From: Ischnura elegans
Lineage: Eukaryota > Arthropoda > Insecta > Odonata > Coenagrionidae
DNA length: 64,000 bases
Direction of reading: 5' to 3'
NCBI RefSeq assembly: GCF_921293095.1
Contig: NC_060257.1
Coordinates: 65,604,472-65,668,471 of the forward strand
Position numbers and translations under genes: made by a program
In this document: in pieces, positions 11,983 through 22,383 of the stretch
Layout of the letters: every line of letters begins with the position of its first letter
Position numbering within the stretch: the stretch's first letter is position 1
The notes under the pieces: generated by a model
Databases searched by the model: none
Told to the model about the DNA's origin: nothing
The model's input: the letters and a program-made list of their open reading frames with translations, nothing else

Positions 11983-12189
11983 TAAAAAATCGAGCTTGTA
12001 TTTTGATTTTCTTGCATTGCAACAATACGGATGTAATAGTTACTGCATTTATTTTCGTGACTAATATTTTTTTTATTTGCTGGTGGCTTAATTCTGGCCT
12101 TTCGACCTTAGAGACCACTCAAAGCTCCCTCTTCTTAGCTATTACCGGTTTGTACAATCAATTGGAAATAAGGAAATAAAAACTTCGTA

Positions 12190-12256
12190 AGGTTCACTGT
12201 GATTTAATTATGGGCACGACCCGGGTTTCGTAACTTGGTTGCATCGTCAGGTGACT
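12190..12256 (-). ncRNA. Hammerhead-ribozyme-like motif at Penelope 3' end (candidate)
   Basis: On the minus strand the segment reads CTGACGA, a short imperfect hairpin (GCAAC...GTTAC), then CGAAACCCGGGTCG: the order CUGANGA - stem II - GAAAC of a hammerhead core. Penelope-like elements are known to carry hammerhead motifs. Stem III and a proper NUH cleavage site are not clear here, so activity is doubtful. Confidence 0.35.
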
Positions 12257-13472
12257 GATCCTGCATGCATCTTGTATTTATATTCATAGTACACAAACAT
12301 GACAGTGAGGACATGTATCGGAAAGGAAAAGGACTGGTTGAGAGGGCGGGGGTGAGGGTTAAGCACGGAATGGGAGGGGGGAAAGGGGCAGCCTTGATTT
12401 GGGACAAGGGTTTTTCCTGTGAGGATGGGTATCCAGCGTGGGGAGGGAGGGGTTAAAGTTGGTGAGGAGACGAGAGCTAAAGAAGGTAGCGGTGTTGGGG
12501 AAGAAAGAGAGGATTAGCGGGGTACATTGAGTTTTCTAAATCACAATAGTCTATGGTAGATCGTGGAGTCCGGCTGTGGATGGTGCTGGTATGGATTAAT
12601 GATTTCCCCGAAGGACATGGGTCACTGGGGGAATTTTGGTAAAAGCACTGCGTAGTATTCGTTCTTTGAAATTTTAACGGCACACAGGTGGATAGGCACT
12701 TGAAAATTTAAAGGTTGTCACTGTAGGAGCTCACTCATGGGGATGGAAAAGAGAAGGGAGTGGGAGGGGAGGACTTCGTTGGCAAGGGGGGTGTTGTTCT
12801 TTAAATTTTGTATAATCTCCAAAGTTTCCATGGCATCGAGTCTCCTCCTGTTTCCGAGTGGAGGATGTCCGGCTTGAAATTAATTTTGTGTTTGCCATCT
12901 AGTAAATGATTGACAAAGTTGGTTTGCTCTTTTTTCTTCTTGAAACAGTTGTAATGCTCACTTACTCTGATCTTAACACTTCTCTCCGTTATGCCGATGT
13001 ATTTCATACCACAATCGTCGCACTTTAGGCAGTAAATTCCACTTCTTCTTTCTGATGGGAAACGATCTTTGCAGTTGGGTAACAATGTTTTGAGAGTTAA
13101 GGGGGTGTAATATGCAATTCTGTATTTTTCTTTCGGGAAGCAGGAGGTAACAGAATGATAAATATATCCTAGGAAGGGAATCCTGCACCAATTTTTTGGG
13201 GTGTTGATGGGGGAGAGAGAGGACACCATTGATAAGGCCTGTTTCTTCCGCACTTTATTGAGGATGTTATCTATTATTGCTGGTTGATAGCCATTAACCT
13301 TTGCAATGTGATGAATGCTTTTCCATTCCTTATTGTAATTCTGTACATTGAGAGGAATTTTTATGCATACAATCAAACGTTTGGGAGCAAATAAATTATT
13401 ATTATTTAAAATATGAATGAATAGCCTTGGAGCATAAAATGGGAAAGAAAATACACAAAAACTCGTATGCAA
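12257..13472 (-). pseudogene. Penelope-like element, RT C-terminus, GIY-YIG domain and 3' region
   Basis: The frame 12801-13472 contains the RT-to-nuclease linker (KVNGYQPAIIDNIL) and a GIY-YIG nuclease (SGIYCLKCDDCGMKYIGITE, NFVNHLLDGKH). The last residues are out of frame: a one-base shift near 12845 would give the family-typical RRLDAMETLEI ending. The 3' non-coding part runs to about 12190 and holds a hammerhead-like motif. The 5' part of the RT is missing. It differs clearly from the copy at 11.7-12.0 kb, so two Penelope families are present. Confidence 0.8.
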
Positions 13473-13479
13473 TAAGCCT

Positions 13480-13889
13480 CTCTTTTTTCACACTGCCCAC
13501 CAGGTCATCCGCCGGAAAATGTTTTCACTCCAGTTCCATGTGTCTCCGCATATTTACCATAAACATTAGTAATAAAATGAGCTGAATTGCTGTACCTTAT
13601 CACATCACTAAAGCCGCATATACTATAATCAAAGTCCATAGTAATATCATCAACTGAAACAGTAGCCATATGATGCGGTGTCTTTCAAATTTGACATGAA
13701 TACTAGTGAGAGGCAGCAAGTGTATCCTCAGGAAACCAAATGTGATGAGAAACAAAATAGGTTCCAAATAATGCATCAATTGGAATGATATACAACTAGC
13801 AAATGAATTTGGAACCAATTAATCCGATTTCCAGCTGTCCCAAATAAATCACAGAGACATCAAATGAGTATCAGGGAACACATTCTCGT
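13480..13889. other. Intergenic, no gene seen
   Basis: AT-rich, without recognisable coding sequence. Confidence 0.4.
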
Positions 13890-14100
13890 AAAAATTTTAT
13901 TATTTTCGGGGAAAATTTTTAAAATATCTTCGGGTGGGTGGTTCCACTCCTTTATTAATCTATGCAGAAAGGGTTTTGCTTTCAAAATTTCCATTTTCTG
14001 CTTCTGGAACTTAATTTGAATTTATAGCCGTTCCATCTTATGTAGCAGGGTGAATCCGGCATATGACCTGTATTTTAGACCCCTTACAACCTATTTATGG
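13890..14100 (-). pseudogene. CR1 LINE ORF2 C-terminal fragment
   Basis: Aligns by eye to 15810-16020 of the intact CR1 element, including FLHRLIKEWN and the IFPENNKIF-like ending and the shared phrase TATGTAGCAGGGTGA. It is a diverged, 5'-truncated relative with frameshifts. Confidence 0.75.
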
Positions 14101-15344
14101 CGGTCTTTACTTTTAATAAGTATTACTACAAGCATTACAAGTTTTAATAAGTATGTTTATCAGTAGTACTGCAAGCATCGTCTTTTTTATCCTTTAAAGT
14201 GCCGGCAGTGGTCCTTTTGACCGGTAAGTACTTTGATGGTAGGTGTAAAAAATTTCTCACGTATAATATATTTGAAGCATGATTATTTTATTTTTAAGTT
14301 GGATTCACAATATTTTAAAATAAGAAATAAATTTTTGAAACAATGAACTTTTCAGCTTGAACACCAACTCTGAGGTAAAGAGCATCTTTCATTCACATAT
14401 TGATGTAAAATCACACAACTTAATGTTCAAAAATCTTTCGAAACTGTTTGTCGATATTTGTCGATACTTCAAAACGACCACCTATCCCTTTTGACTCGGG
14501 AACTCCCTACTGTCGACATCAAAATGATGCCCCGCTGTGCTTTGCGAATTTATAATTGTGCTTCAGCTATAATATTGAATGATAGGTAGGTTTAAAGAAA
14601 ATTTTATTCTAAATTCTAATTTATTTTCTGTTTTATGAAAAATTCAAAAATGTATACACGCAAGTGCAATAAATGACTCCGCGCACCTTAGAAATTAGCC
14701 GTTTTGTCAATTTCGTGAACTTTGTAACTCAACCTAGGGAAAACAACGACGTCTAGAGCATTCATATTCACAATAAGTTGCATACATCAATGCAAATTAC
14801 TAAAATGGCTTTTTTGTATATTTCAAACGCATAATTTGTTGCTAGTTAGCTAAAATCTTTGAACATTATCTAGTCCTACAATTTAACCGGAAATAAAAAA
14901 TAAAACGTTTACATAGAACTTTTAGTAAAGTAACTCGTTACGTGTGAAATTTTCAACCTTACCACACTCCGGGCACAAGGGGTCATCTCTGGGCGCAAGC
15001 TCATACCTCATTTGGTTTGTAATCTTGTAGTCACTGCATATTTCCTACATTAACTATTCGGCATATCCTGGTAGTGTGTAACAAATACCGTGACGCGTTA
15101 CGGTAAAATACAGGGGTATAAGACTTGAATCCCTACCTGGGACCACCGTACTAATTAGAAAAGTACGATTTTTCTCGAGGAAATTTCTTTTAATAAATTT
15201 AAATATATACGCATATTGTATGCAATTTAAGTGTACAGTAGTTCTTATTATATTACTCTTATATTATTGTTTTAATTAAATGATTGGGTTGTGATGCAAA
15301 GCGACGTAGTTGTCAACATACCCTAATTATCAATTCTACTACTA
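14101..15344. other. Intergenic, no gene seen
   Basis: Strongly AT-rich. No gene, tRNA or terminal repeat recognised. Confidence 0.45.
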
Positions 15345-15425
15345 GGATTCATCTACATAATACCCCGCAAATCGCCTAAAAGGCGTGCGGCAGGGGGTGT
15401 TAGGACACCAGCCGCTTACAAATAA
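15345..15425 (-). repeat. Solo LINE 3' tail (CR1-related)
   Basis: On the minus strand: CACCCCCTGCCGCACGCC, then GCGGGGTATTATGTAGATGA. The same tail pattern occurs at 37530-37605 and 42885-42950. Only the terminal ~80 bases are present. Confidence 0.65.
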
Positions 15426-15471
15426 GAAGAAAGTGCTCTAAGGAAATTAAGTCTAGCATTTATTGAAATCC

Positions 15472-15472
<1 letters not shown>

Positions 15473-15511
<39 letters not shown>
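15473..15511 (-). repeat. (TAA)n tail of the intact CR1 LINE
   Basis: About 13 TAA/ATT triplets downstream of the CR1 ORF2 stop, marking the probable 3' end of the element. The 3' UTR occupies 15512-15771. Confidence 0.7.
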
Positions 15512-15512
<1 letters not shown>

Positions 15513-15771
15513 ATAAATTGTTACAAGTCGACCATAATGTCGGGTGGTAACATAAAATCAGGAAGCACATAATACAGAGAAACAGAACCAGAATATATAT
15601 CCATGATAAAAATAACACCCTAATTCTAATCTCTTACAACTAAGAATTTAACATTATCCCAATAAAACAATTTAAAACAATCCCTTAAATACATTAATTC
15701 TAATATAATACAACTGAAAAATAAGCATTGGCCCAACTTCAAACTCTCTTTTTGAACCATTATGTACTAAA

Positions 15772-18700
15772 TCAGTAGGTAAGTGCTTCACACTTCTTCC
15801 TAAAAATTTTGGCATTTGAAGGGAAGATCTTAAAAATCACTTCAGGTAGGTCATTCCACTCCTTAATTCCTCTATGTAGGAAGGATTTTTTCAAAATGTC
15901 TGTTTTCTGTTTTTTCAATTGAATTTTAAATTTATGGTCTTTCCTTCCTATGTAGCAGGGTGAGCCCAGCTTTAGACCTAATTCTTTCCAACCCTGCTCT
16001 TTTGTAAATGCTTTATATACGCCGCATAGCCTATTAATGGTTCTTCTCACTTTTAGAGGTTTCCATCCTAAGCTCCCTAGCATTGCTGATACACTTTCCC
16101 CTCTTCCATGTTTCCCTAGAGTGTACCTGGCTGCCTTTCGCTGAACCCTTTCAAGCTTAGAAGCTTCATTGTTAAAGTGGGGATCCCACACAGAAGTTGC
16201 ATATTCAAGTACCGGACGAACCATGGTCATGTAGGCCATTTCTTTAGTTTCTCTTTTGCTCTCTTTTATATTCCGCATGACCCAATGCAGGGTTTTAAAT
16301 GATCTCCCTACCACCTGATCGATATGCACTCCCCAATCAAAATTAGATGTGAAATTAACCCCCAAGTATTTTAGATCACTAACTTGGGAAATATTTTCCC
16401 CGAGCAAGCTGTATGACCGATTCTCCGTGTTTCTCCTTCTCGTGAATGTAATTTGCTTGCATTTTCCCGTATTCACATCCATTTTGTTGGAGATTATCCA
16501 TGAAGATATTTTTTTCAGGTCATTTTGAAGGATACACGGGTCTTCCCTGGCTTTGATACTTCGGTAGATTATGCAATCATCTGCGAAAAGTCGTATATTG
16601 GAGTCTACTCCCACATGAATGTCATTAATATAAATAAGAAACAATAGCGGACCTAATACGCTTCCTTGCGGGACCCCTGATGTTACCGCTATCTCCATAG
16701 AATAACCTTCACCTACTCTTACCCTCTGAGATCTACCTTTCAAAAATTCCCTAATCCATACTTTAATCCTATCATCTATTTGTAGCCTATTAATTTTCTC
16801 TATCAATTGAGCGTGTGGCACTGTATCAAAAGCTTTTTTGAAGTCAATGATCACCGCATCAATTTCACTGCCTCGATCCAGGACTTCAGCAATGTCTTGC
16901 GATAACCCTAGTAACTGGGTCTCACAAGAAAAGCCCTTCCTGAATCCCTGTTGATACTTGAATAGCCAATCATTTGTGGCCCAAAATTCGCGCAAGTACC
17001 TAGCGATAACTTTTTCAATTAATTTACACACTACTGACGTTAGGCTTACTGGTCTATAATTATCTACTTTAGTTTTATCACCCCCCTTAAAAATAGGTAT
17101 GACGGTTGCCATTTTCCATTCGGAAGGTAAGTCCCCATTATTTAGTGTGACTAAAACAAGTCTTCTAATGTAAGGAACTATTGCTTCATCCCCTAATTTC
17201 AATGCATCCATGGACACATTATCAGGACCCATTGATTTATTTCTCTGCTGTTTCCGTATTAGTTTTAAAATTTCACTATCTGTCACGCTTATATAGTCGA
17301 ATTTATTTTGTCCACGGCTAGATAATAATAATGAGGGTTCGCAATGTTCGGTGTTACAGTTTGAATCAAAATTACCATCCCTATCCTTATAGCTCCTAGC
17401 GTACCACTTATTTAGTTCGTTTGCTTTGTCTTTGTCATTTAAAATAACTTTCCCACCTTCACTCACGATCATAGATATGTCGTTATTAATATCTTTTTTC
17501 CTTCTAATATATTTGAAAAATTTATTGGTATTCTTCTGGCTTAGCATATTTACCAGATAGCTCTCCCGGGCTTCCCTTTTTTCAATATTAAATCTTTTAA
17601 TTATATTTTTATAAGTTTCAAGGTTTTTAGGGCTTAAATTTCTTTGTTTATACACACGCCTTGCCTTCCTTTTCAGTCTTCTTATATTTACATTATAATA
17701 CTCTGGATCGCTGTTATGTTTAAGCCTTCTCCTAGGAACGAATTTTTCTATACACTCGAGTAAAATATTCTTAAAAGAATCCCAAATTTCATCCAAAGTA
17801 GCACCTTGACCCGCCCATTTTGGAAAATATTCTCTTAGCATGTTTTTAAAAGCCGTCACATTTCCTTTCTTATAGTTCCAGATGAATTTTTCAACTTTTT
17901 TCTTTGACTTAGTGGGTGACAATTCTAGCTCAATAGAAACCGCCGAGTGGTCACTTATACCCGGTATTATCTCAAAGCTTTGCACACCCTTAAATGGTCT
18001 TATAAGGAACACATCTAATATTTTACTTCCTCTCGTTGGTCCCTTCACAAGCTGCTCGAATCCCTCTTCATAAACTAGTCTATTTACAAGTTTTTGAACC
18101 TTGCCGTTGCCTTTAGCATTTCCATCCCAGTTGGCATTCGGCAGATTAAGATCCCCTGCTATGAGGATTTTTTTGTTCGGTTTTTCGGCGCACGCATCCG
18201 CCAAAGCCTCTAGTATACTCATATCCTCATCCGGTTTTCTGTAAAGTCCAATTAAATTTAAGGTTTTTCCTTTTTCCTTCGTGTATATATTTACACTCAG
18301 CATTTCAAAATCTGCCCTTACCCATTCTAGGCTACTCAATAAGTTTGACTTGACGCAAATGAATACCCCCCCTCCCCTGTCAGTCCTGTCCCTCCTGTAT
18401 ACATTGAACTCATCTGGAAATATTTCTTTCGAGTTGATATCTTCTCTAAGCCACGACTCAGTGCCTACTACACAGTCAGGATTACACAATTCAATTAGCG
18501 ACTGAAATTCAATAATTTTGTTTCTTACGCTGCGGCAGTTAACCTGAAGAATTTTTAAGATCTTACCTTGGTGCTGTGAAGTATTGGGGATGGTGACATT
18601 TCCCGCCGATGTGCTGCACATTAGCGTATTTACATCGCTGTAAAACTCTCCTATTTGTTCAACACCTCCTGTTAACGTTTCTATTACGTCTGTATCACTT

Positions 18701-18825
18701 GCACTCCTGCACATTAGTGTATTTCCTTTCCCTGTATCCATATAGGGACCCTCACTACCGTCTGAAACGGACTTACTTATTTCATTACAATATCGTTTCC
18801 CTGTACCTTTCAATTCACCCTTCAC
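15772..18825 (-). CDS. CR1 LINE ORF2: endonuclease and reverse transcriptase, intact
   Basis: 1017 residues without interruption. The enzyme nicks target DNA and copies element RNA at the nick. An apurinic-type endonuclease spans about residues 88-310 (LQVNCRSVRNK, GTESWL, AGDLNLPNANWD, ISDHSAV). RT spans about 540-800 (MGPDNVSM, YRPVSLTSVVCKLIEK, QQGFRKGFSC, DFKKAFDTVPH, GVPQGSVLGPLLFLIYINDI, LFADDCII). A C-terminal LERVQRKAARY and FLHRGIKEWNDLP region is typical of the CR1 group. No RNase H is present, as usual for CR1. The N-terminal 80 residues contain NTLMCRSAS and NTLMCSTSA, a degenerate internal repeat. It starts 53 nt downstream of ORF1. Intact length and motifs suggest a recently active copy. 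Confidence 0.93.
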   Translation of the reverse strand: MKGELKGTGKRYCNEISKSVSDGSEGPYMDTGKGNTLMCRSASDTDVIETLTGGVEQIGEFYSDVNTLMCSTSAGNVTIPNTSQHQGKILKILQVNCRSVRNKIIEFQSLIELCNPDCVVGTESWLREDINSKEIFPDEFNVYRRDRTDRGGGVFICVKSNLLSSLEWVRADFEMLSVNIYTKEKGKTLNLIGLYRKPDEDMSILEALADACAEKPNKKILIAGDLNLPNANWDGNAKGNGKVQKLVNRLVYEEGFEQLVKGPTRGSKILDVFLIRPFKGVQSFEIIPGISDHSAVSIELELSPTKSKKKVEKFIWNYKKGNVTAFKNMLREYFPKWAGQGATLDEIWDSFKNILLECIEKFVPRRRLKHNSDPEYYNVNIRRLKRKARRVYKQRNLSPKNLETYKNIIKRFNIEKREARESYLVNMLSQKNTNKFFKYIRRKKDINNDISMIVSEGGKVILNDKDKANELNKWYARSYKDRDGNFDSNCNTEHCEPSLLLSSRGQNKFDYISVTDSEILKLIRKQQRNKSMGPDNVSMDALKLGDEAIVPYIRRLVLVTLNNGDLPSEWKMATVIPIFKGGDKTKVDNYRPVSLTSVVCKLIEKVIARYLREFWATNDWLFKYQQGFRKGFSCETQLLGLSQDIAEVLDRGSEIDAVIIDFKKAFDTVPHAQLIEKINRLQIDDRIKVWIREFLKGRSQRVRVGEGYSMEIAVTSGVPQGSVLGPLLFLIYINDIHVGVDSNIRLFADDCIIYRSIKAREDPCILQNDLKKISSWIISNKMDVNTGKCKQITFTRRRNTENRSYSLLGENISQVSDLKYLGVNFTSNFDWGVHIDQVVGRSFKTLHWVMRNIKESKRETKEMAYMTMVRPVLEYATSVWDPHFNNEASKLERVQRKAARYTLGKHGRGESVSAMLGSLGWKPLKVRRTINRLCGVYKAFTKEQGWKELGLKLGSPCYIGRKDHKFKIQLKKQKTDILKKSFLHRGIKEWNDLPEVIFKIFPSNAKIFRKKCEALTY

Positions 18826-18878
18826 AATGACTTCCCCACTGTGATCAACATTATGATCATCACCACCAAGTCCCTTCT

Positions 18879-19985
18879 TTAGTTTCCCGACAAATGCATT
18901 TCCACAACATCACAAATTAGTTTTCCAAACTTCTGCGATCCGGATCTATTTAAATGCAACCCATCTCTTCCACGGTCAATTGACTTTACCCAACAGTTCG
19001 GATCCACAAAGAACATCCCCTTCACTTTGCAAACCCAATCAAAACCTTCGTTTATATAATCTATGATTCTGTCCGGCACATCTCGCCTTCTCAGAATCCC
19101 ACTTATGATTATTTTTGCCGAACTGAAAGCCGTTCTAGCAGCTGTGCACATATCCCATACCCACCCCACCACGTGGTCACTTGTTCTAGCCCTTTTCACG
19201 TCATTTGTCCCAACGTGAATGACCACCACTTCGTCATTGCCACCATTAGTCTTCTCTTCTGTCTTCATTCTTCCAATGATCCTCTCCAGACCTTCTGTTC
19301 TCACACCAGGGAAACAGTCAACCACATACCCTTTAAGCCTCGGTATCTCCGCAGCATGTCTCAGTAGTGAGTCCCCCATAATACGAACCCTTGGGGTACC
19401 CTTCCTTACTGCACTTCCAGGAAGGACTCCACCCATCTGTGGGCCATCATGCGCTCCCTTCCCCTCCTCCGCCACTTCTTCCGGAGGTCTCCCATTCTCG
19501 TCCTTCTTCCCAACTTCGGGTGTTTCTGCTCCCTCAACCGCTTTCTGTGTCGCCCTAACTGCTTGCCTGCATTGACTCCGCCCGGAAGTCACCTCCTCAC
19601 GCACATTCGAGGAAACCTCAACACCAATGCTCCTAGAATTGCAACTAATGCAACATTCCTTCTGATGAAGTTTGACCCTCAAAACTTCATTTTCCGCCCT
19701 TAGCGCTTCCATTTGGGAGGAAAGCCAAGATATCTCCTCCTTCAGACTCTTAATAATCCTTTCCTTCTCCTTCTGTTGCGACATATCTGACTCCGAATTA
19801 CATTGAAAACACTGCCATTTTTCTTCCATGCAGTCCTCAATCGCACATCTGGAGCACTTAAAATGGAACCATTTCCCGCACTTCCCACATTGCACGCCAT
19901 TTCTCAGCTTTTTCTTGCACCCTGAACACTTCAAAACTGTAACCTTACTCCCCTCCCTGACCATGGTCAAAGGTTCAACTTCCAC
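18879..19985 (-). CDS. CR1 LINE ORF1: PHD-like zinc finger, coiled coil and SGNH esterase, intact
   Basis: 368 residues. A Cys/His-rich PHD-like finger lies at about residues 19-63 (CSGCKKKL, CGKCGKWFHFKC, WQCFQC), a coiled coil at about 72-110 (KEKERIIKSLKEEISWLSSQ), and an SGNH hydrolase domain at about 200-360 with block I IMGDSLLRH, block III HVGTNDV and block V GRDGLHLN, so Ser, Asn, Asp and His catalytic positions are all present. This PHD plus esterase layout is the established ORF1 architecture of CR1 LINEs; the protein presumably coats element RNA, and the esterase's substrate is unknown. It directly precedes ORF2 on the same transcript. Confidence 0.92.
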   Translation of the reverse strand: MEVEPLTMVREGSKVTVLKCSGCKKKLRNGVQCGKCGKWFHFKCSRCAIEDCMEEKWQCFQCNSESDMSQQKEKERIIKSLKEEISWLSSQMEALRAENEVLRVKLHQKECCISCNSRSIGVEVSSNVREEVTSGRSQCRQAVRATQKAVEGAETPEVGKKDENGRPPEEVAEEGKGAHDGPQMGGVLPGSAVRKGTPRVRIMGDSLLRHAAEIPRLKGYVVDCFPGVRTEGLERIIGRMKTEEKTNGGNDEVVVIHVGTNDVKRARTSDHVVGWVWDMCTAARTAFSSAKIIISGILRRRDVPDRIIDYINEGFDWVCKVKGMFFVDPNCWVKSIDRGRDGLHLNRSGSQKFGKLICDVVEMHLSGN

Positions 19986-20250
19986 TTAGGGAGCTACGGC
20001 AAGGGACGTCCTCTCTCCTCGAGGACTGGACAGAGACTGAGACTTTATGGCTCGGGGGAAAAACGAACTCCCATATCTATCCGTTCGGCAACACATCTCT
20101 CTTAATTTATCGCTTCTATCGGACCTGGAAATATAGTACGGTTCTAATATTATGTTTTCCGTGTAGCTCTGAAAGATATCCATTCTCAATTGTTCAAGCA
20201 ATGTAAGCCTAGCGCGCAGCCTCCGAGACTCCAGCGGCCCCCAGCCTAAT
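19986..20250 (-). promoter_or_regulatory. CR1 LINE 5' UTR / internal promoter region
   Basis: Sequence upstream of ORF1, GC-richer than the outside flank. LINE promoters are internal to the 5' UTR. The exact 5' end is not fixed; the change to AT-rich Harbinger-associated sequence is near 20250. I could not identify target-site duplications. Confidence 0.45.
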
Positions 20251-20514
20251 GGCCGGTTGCAAGAAACTTTATTGGTTTGATAGCTATGGATCCCATGAAG
20301 TTATGGAACTCATAACTTATTTTGGGTTGCAAGAAACAATCGGTCTCATAACCTAGCTCCCGATAGTTATTGCTTCGAGCAAGTAGTTGTTATGAAATCC
20401 AATAGATGGCGTTACTGTCGCAACTATAGCACCGTAAACAAATTTCTTGCATATTTCGAAACGTATTAAATATACACGCGAAGAAGCCACAGTAGCTTAA
20501 TCAAATCAACTGAT

Positions 20515-20785
20515 ATGGCAAAGCGAGGGAAAAGCTTTGATGGTTTCGAGAGAAATCTAGTTATTGAACTGGTAGGGGAAATGGAAGCCATAATAGAAAA
20601 TAAAAGGACTGACGCCGTTTTTCTGCAGGAAATAAAATGCAGCTTGGGAGGAAATAACAAGGCAGTACAATGCCATAAGCCAAACGGGGTTAAGGACAAC
20701 CAAGCAGCTGCATGCCTTATATGATTTTTTGAAGAAGAAGGCACGAAGTGATCAGCACGTTGACCGGGTTATTTTCAATTGCCTT
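20515..20785 (+). pseudogene. Harbinger second ORF: Myb/SANT-like DNA-binding protein, frameshifted
   Basis: Harbinger elements encode, besides the transposase, a Myb/SANT-like protein that helps it bind element ends. The frame from 20515 reads FERNLVIELVGEM and IIENKRTDAVFLQ, the typical first helices. A shift near 20637 moves the rest to another frame: AAWEEITRQYNA, LRTTKQLHALYDFLKKKAR. The match to the family across both frames is clear, the frameshift breaks it. It lies convergent to the transposase exons at 21406-22021, as expected for one element. Confidence 0.8.
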
Positions 20786-21030
20786 TGACTTGAAAATTTA
20801 TGCTTTTCTATGCAAAGTTATTCCTCATTACTAATTTTATTGTTCCCCAGCATATTTAACTAGATACTCAAGTAAAAATTTCTCCCTTGAAACAGAGCTG
20901 ATTCTGGGCTGAAACTCCACTGAATGCGCTCAAACTGCCTTGAAACAACCTTGTCACTGCACTGCACTGCCTTGTCCTCAACAAAAAAAAGAGCACTCAA
21001 CTGAAACTCTGATGCCATTCTCCCTTGCTA

Positions 21031-21390
21031 GTCCATTGAATTTGAACTGCTTCTCCCTTGCTGTATGTGTGCTCCACTGATACTGAACTGGAAAATAGCC
21101 TCAGGCCAGGTCGAATTTATGGCTCCACTGCATCTCTCTTGCCGAATGTCTTTACTGCCCTGCCACAGAGCTGCTGCAGCATTTGGGTATCCCCTCTCCC
21201 TCATGAATTTGAACTGCTTTTCCCTTGCTGCACATGAACTCCACTGACACTGAACTGGACGGTAGGTTCATAGGCCAGGCCAACTTAATAACTCCACTGA
21301 ATCTCTCTTGCCGTATGCCTTTACTGCCCTGCCACTGAGCTGCTGCAGCATTTGGGTATACCCTCTCCCTCATGAATTTGAACTGAATGA
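21031..21390. repeat. Two-copy tandem repeat, ~168 bp, in Harbinger intron
   Basis: The phrase GAATTTGAACTGC starts at 21038 and 21205 and a third partial start lies at 21374 (periods 167 and 169). Units share CTGCTGCAGCATTTGGGTAT. The array lies downstream of transposase exon 2, where the rest of the transposase should be. Confidence 0.85.
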
Positions 21391-21405
21391 TCACAAACAA
21401 CTTAC

Positions 21406-22021
21406 CTTCAAGATCTGCGAAACAGACGGTTGAGATACTTGAAGAAAGTCGGCACAGACCAACTGCAATGGACAAAATGGTTTATTTAGACGGGGAAAAC
21501 TAACGAAAATGAATGCGAATATCATCTATACATCATAACATTGTTCGTTTACACCAAACAATAATTACTACGAGTGCATTCAGGTCATTTGAAGTGCATT
21601 GCCAATGTAAACAAAATTTCGAATAGTAAAGAATACGGCTACAAGCTTAATAAATCAAACAACTCTACAATTATTTCCATCTTACAAACACGCTTAATAC
21701 TACAATATTAAAAGGAAACTTTATTTCACTTACCTGGAAGATGCCGGTGGCAAAAAACCGCAGGGCCGTCAATAATTTCAATATTGGTGGAACAGGCATT
21801 CCACGGTTGCTGATGTTTTGCAATGCTATCATGGGTAGCAGTACATCAATCACTGTTCTCTTCGAAAACCTGTACCTGGTCATAAATTCCCCTTCCGAGT
21901 AATATTCTACTGGATTTTGCCTACCTCTTATGTATCGCCGAGGTATGTAGTTATAAGGATTGTCGAAAATATATTCAATAAAATCATCGAGGTGTTCATC
22001 GCGATCCATGATTTCCACCAT
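21406..22021 (-). pseudogene. PIF/Harbinger transposase, first two exons only
   Basis: Exon 1 (22021-21734, 96 codons) has FMTRYRFSKRTV, GMPVPPILKLLTALRFFATG, the HARBI1 N-terminal helical region, followed by a donor GTAAGTG. Exon 2 (21462-21406, 19 codons, preceded by TGCAG) continues in phase with LVCADFLQVSQPSVSQILK and a donor GTAAGT. The two exons are open and in phase. The DDE catalytic exons are not found between 20.8 and 21.4 kb, which is filled by a tandem repeat, so the copy is internally deleted. Confidence 0.85.
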
Positions 22022-22048
22022 GTTATTTTGGTACTGTTGCTATGGTTG

Positions 22049-22103
22049 GAGGCCTTCTCGTATTAGAAGCATAGCCCCGGGTATGCTTCTAATAGAAGGC
22101 CTC
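22049..22103. repeat. Inverted repeat / hairpin upstream of Harbinger exon 1
   Basis: Arms 22049-22073 and 22082-22103 are complementary except for a 3-nt bulge, with an 8-nt loop. The arms include TATGCTTCTAATA and GAAGGCCTC. Function unknown; possibly the end of an element. Confidence 0.8.
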
Positions 22104-22383
22104 TGTTGCCTCTTATAGGAGGAGAGGAGCGTCTCTCAATATGAAATCTCTCCAGAAGGAGGGTTAAGAGGAGAAGGTCGCCCGAAAGGCGCGACTGACA
22201 ATACGGGCCTAAGTCTCTCTCAGACCTCCATTGTCTTATACCGTGGAGCTGTTTTGCCATGCCTCACGCGTTCTTGTATGTCTTTAAGTATTCCTTCTTA
22301 ATTCCTTTTAACGTATTGATGAGTTATGACCAAAAATCACCAAATAGTAACCATTGACCCTTATGTGATTGTCAATGTTATGA

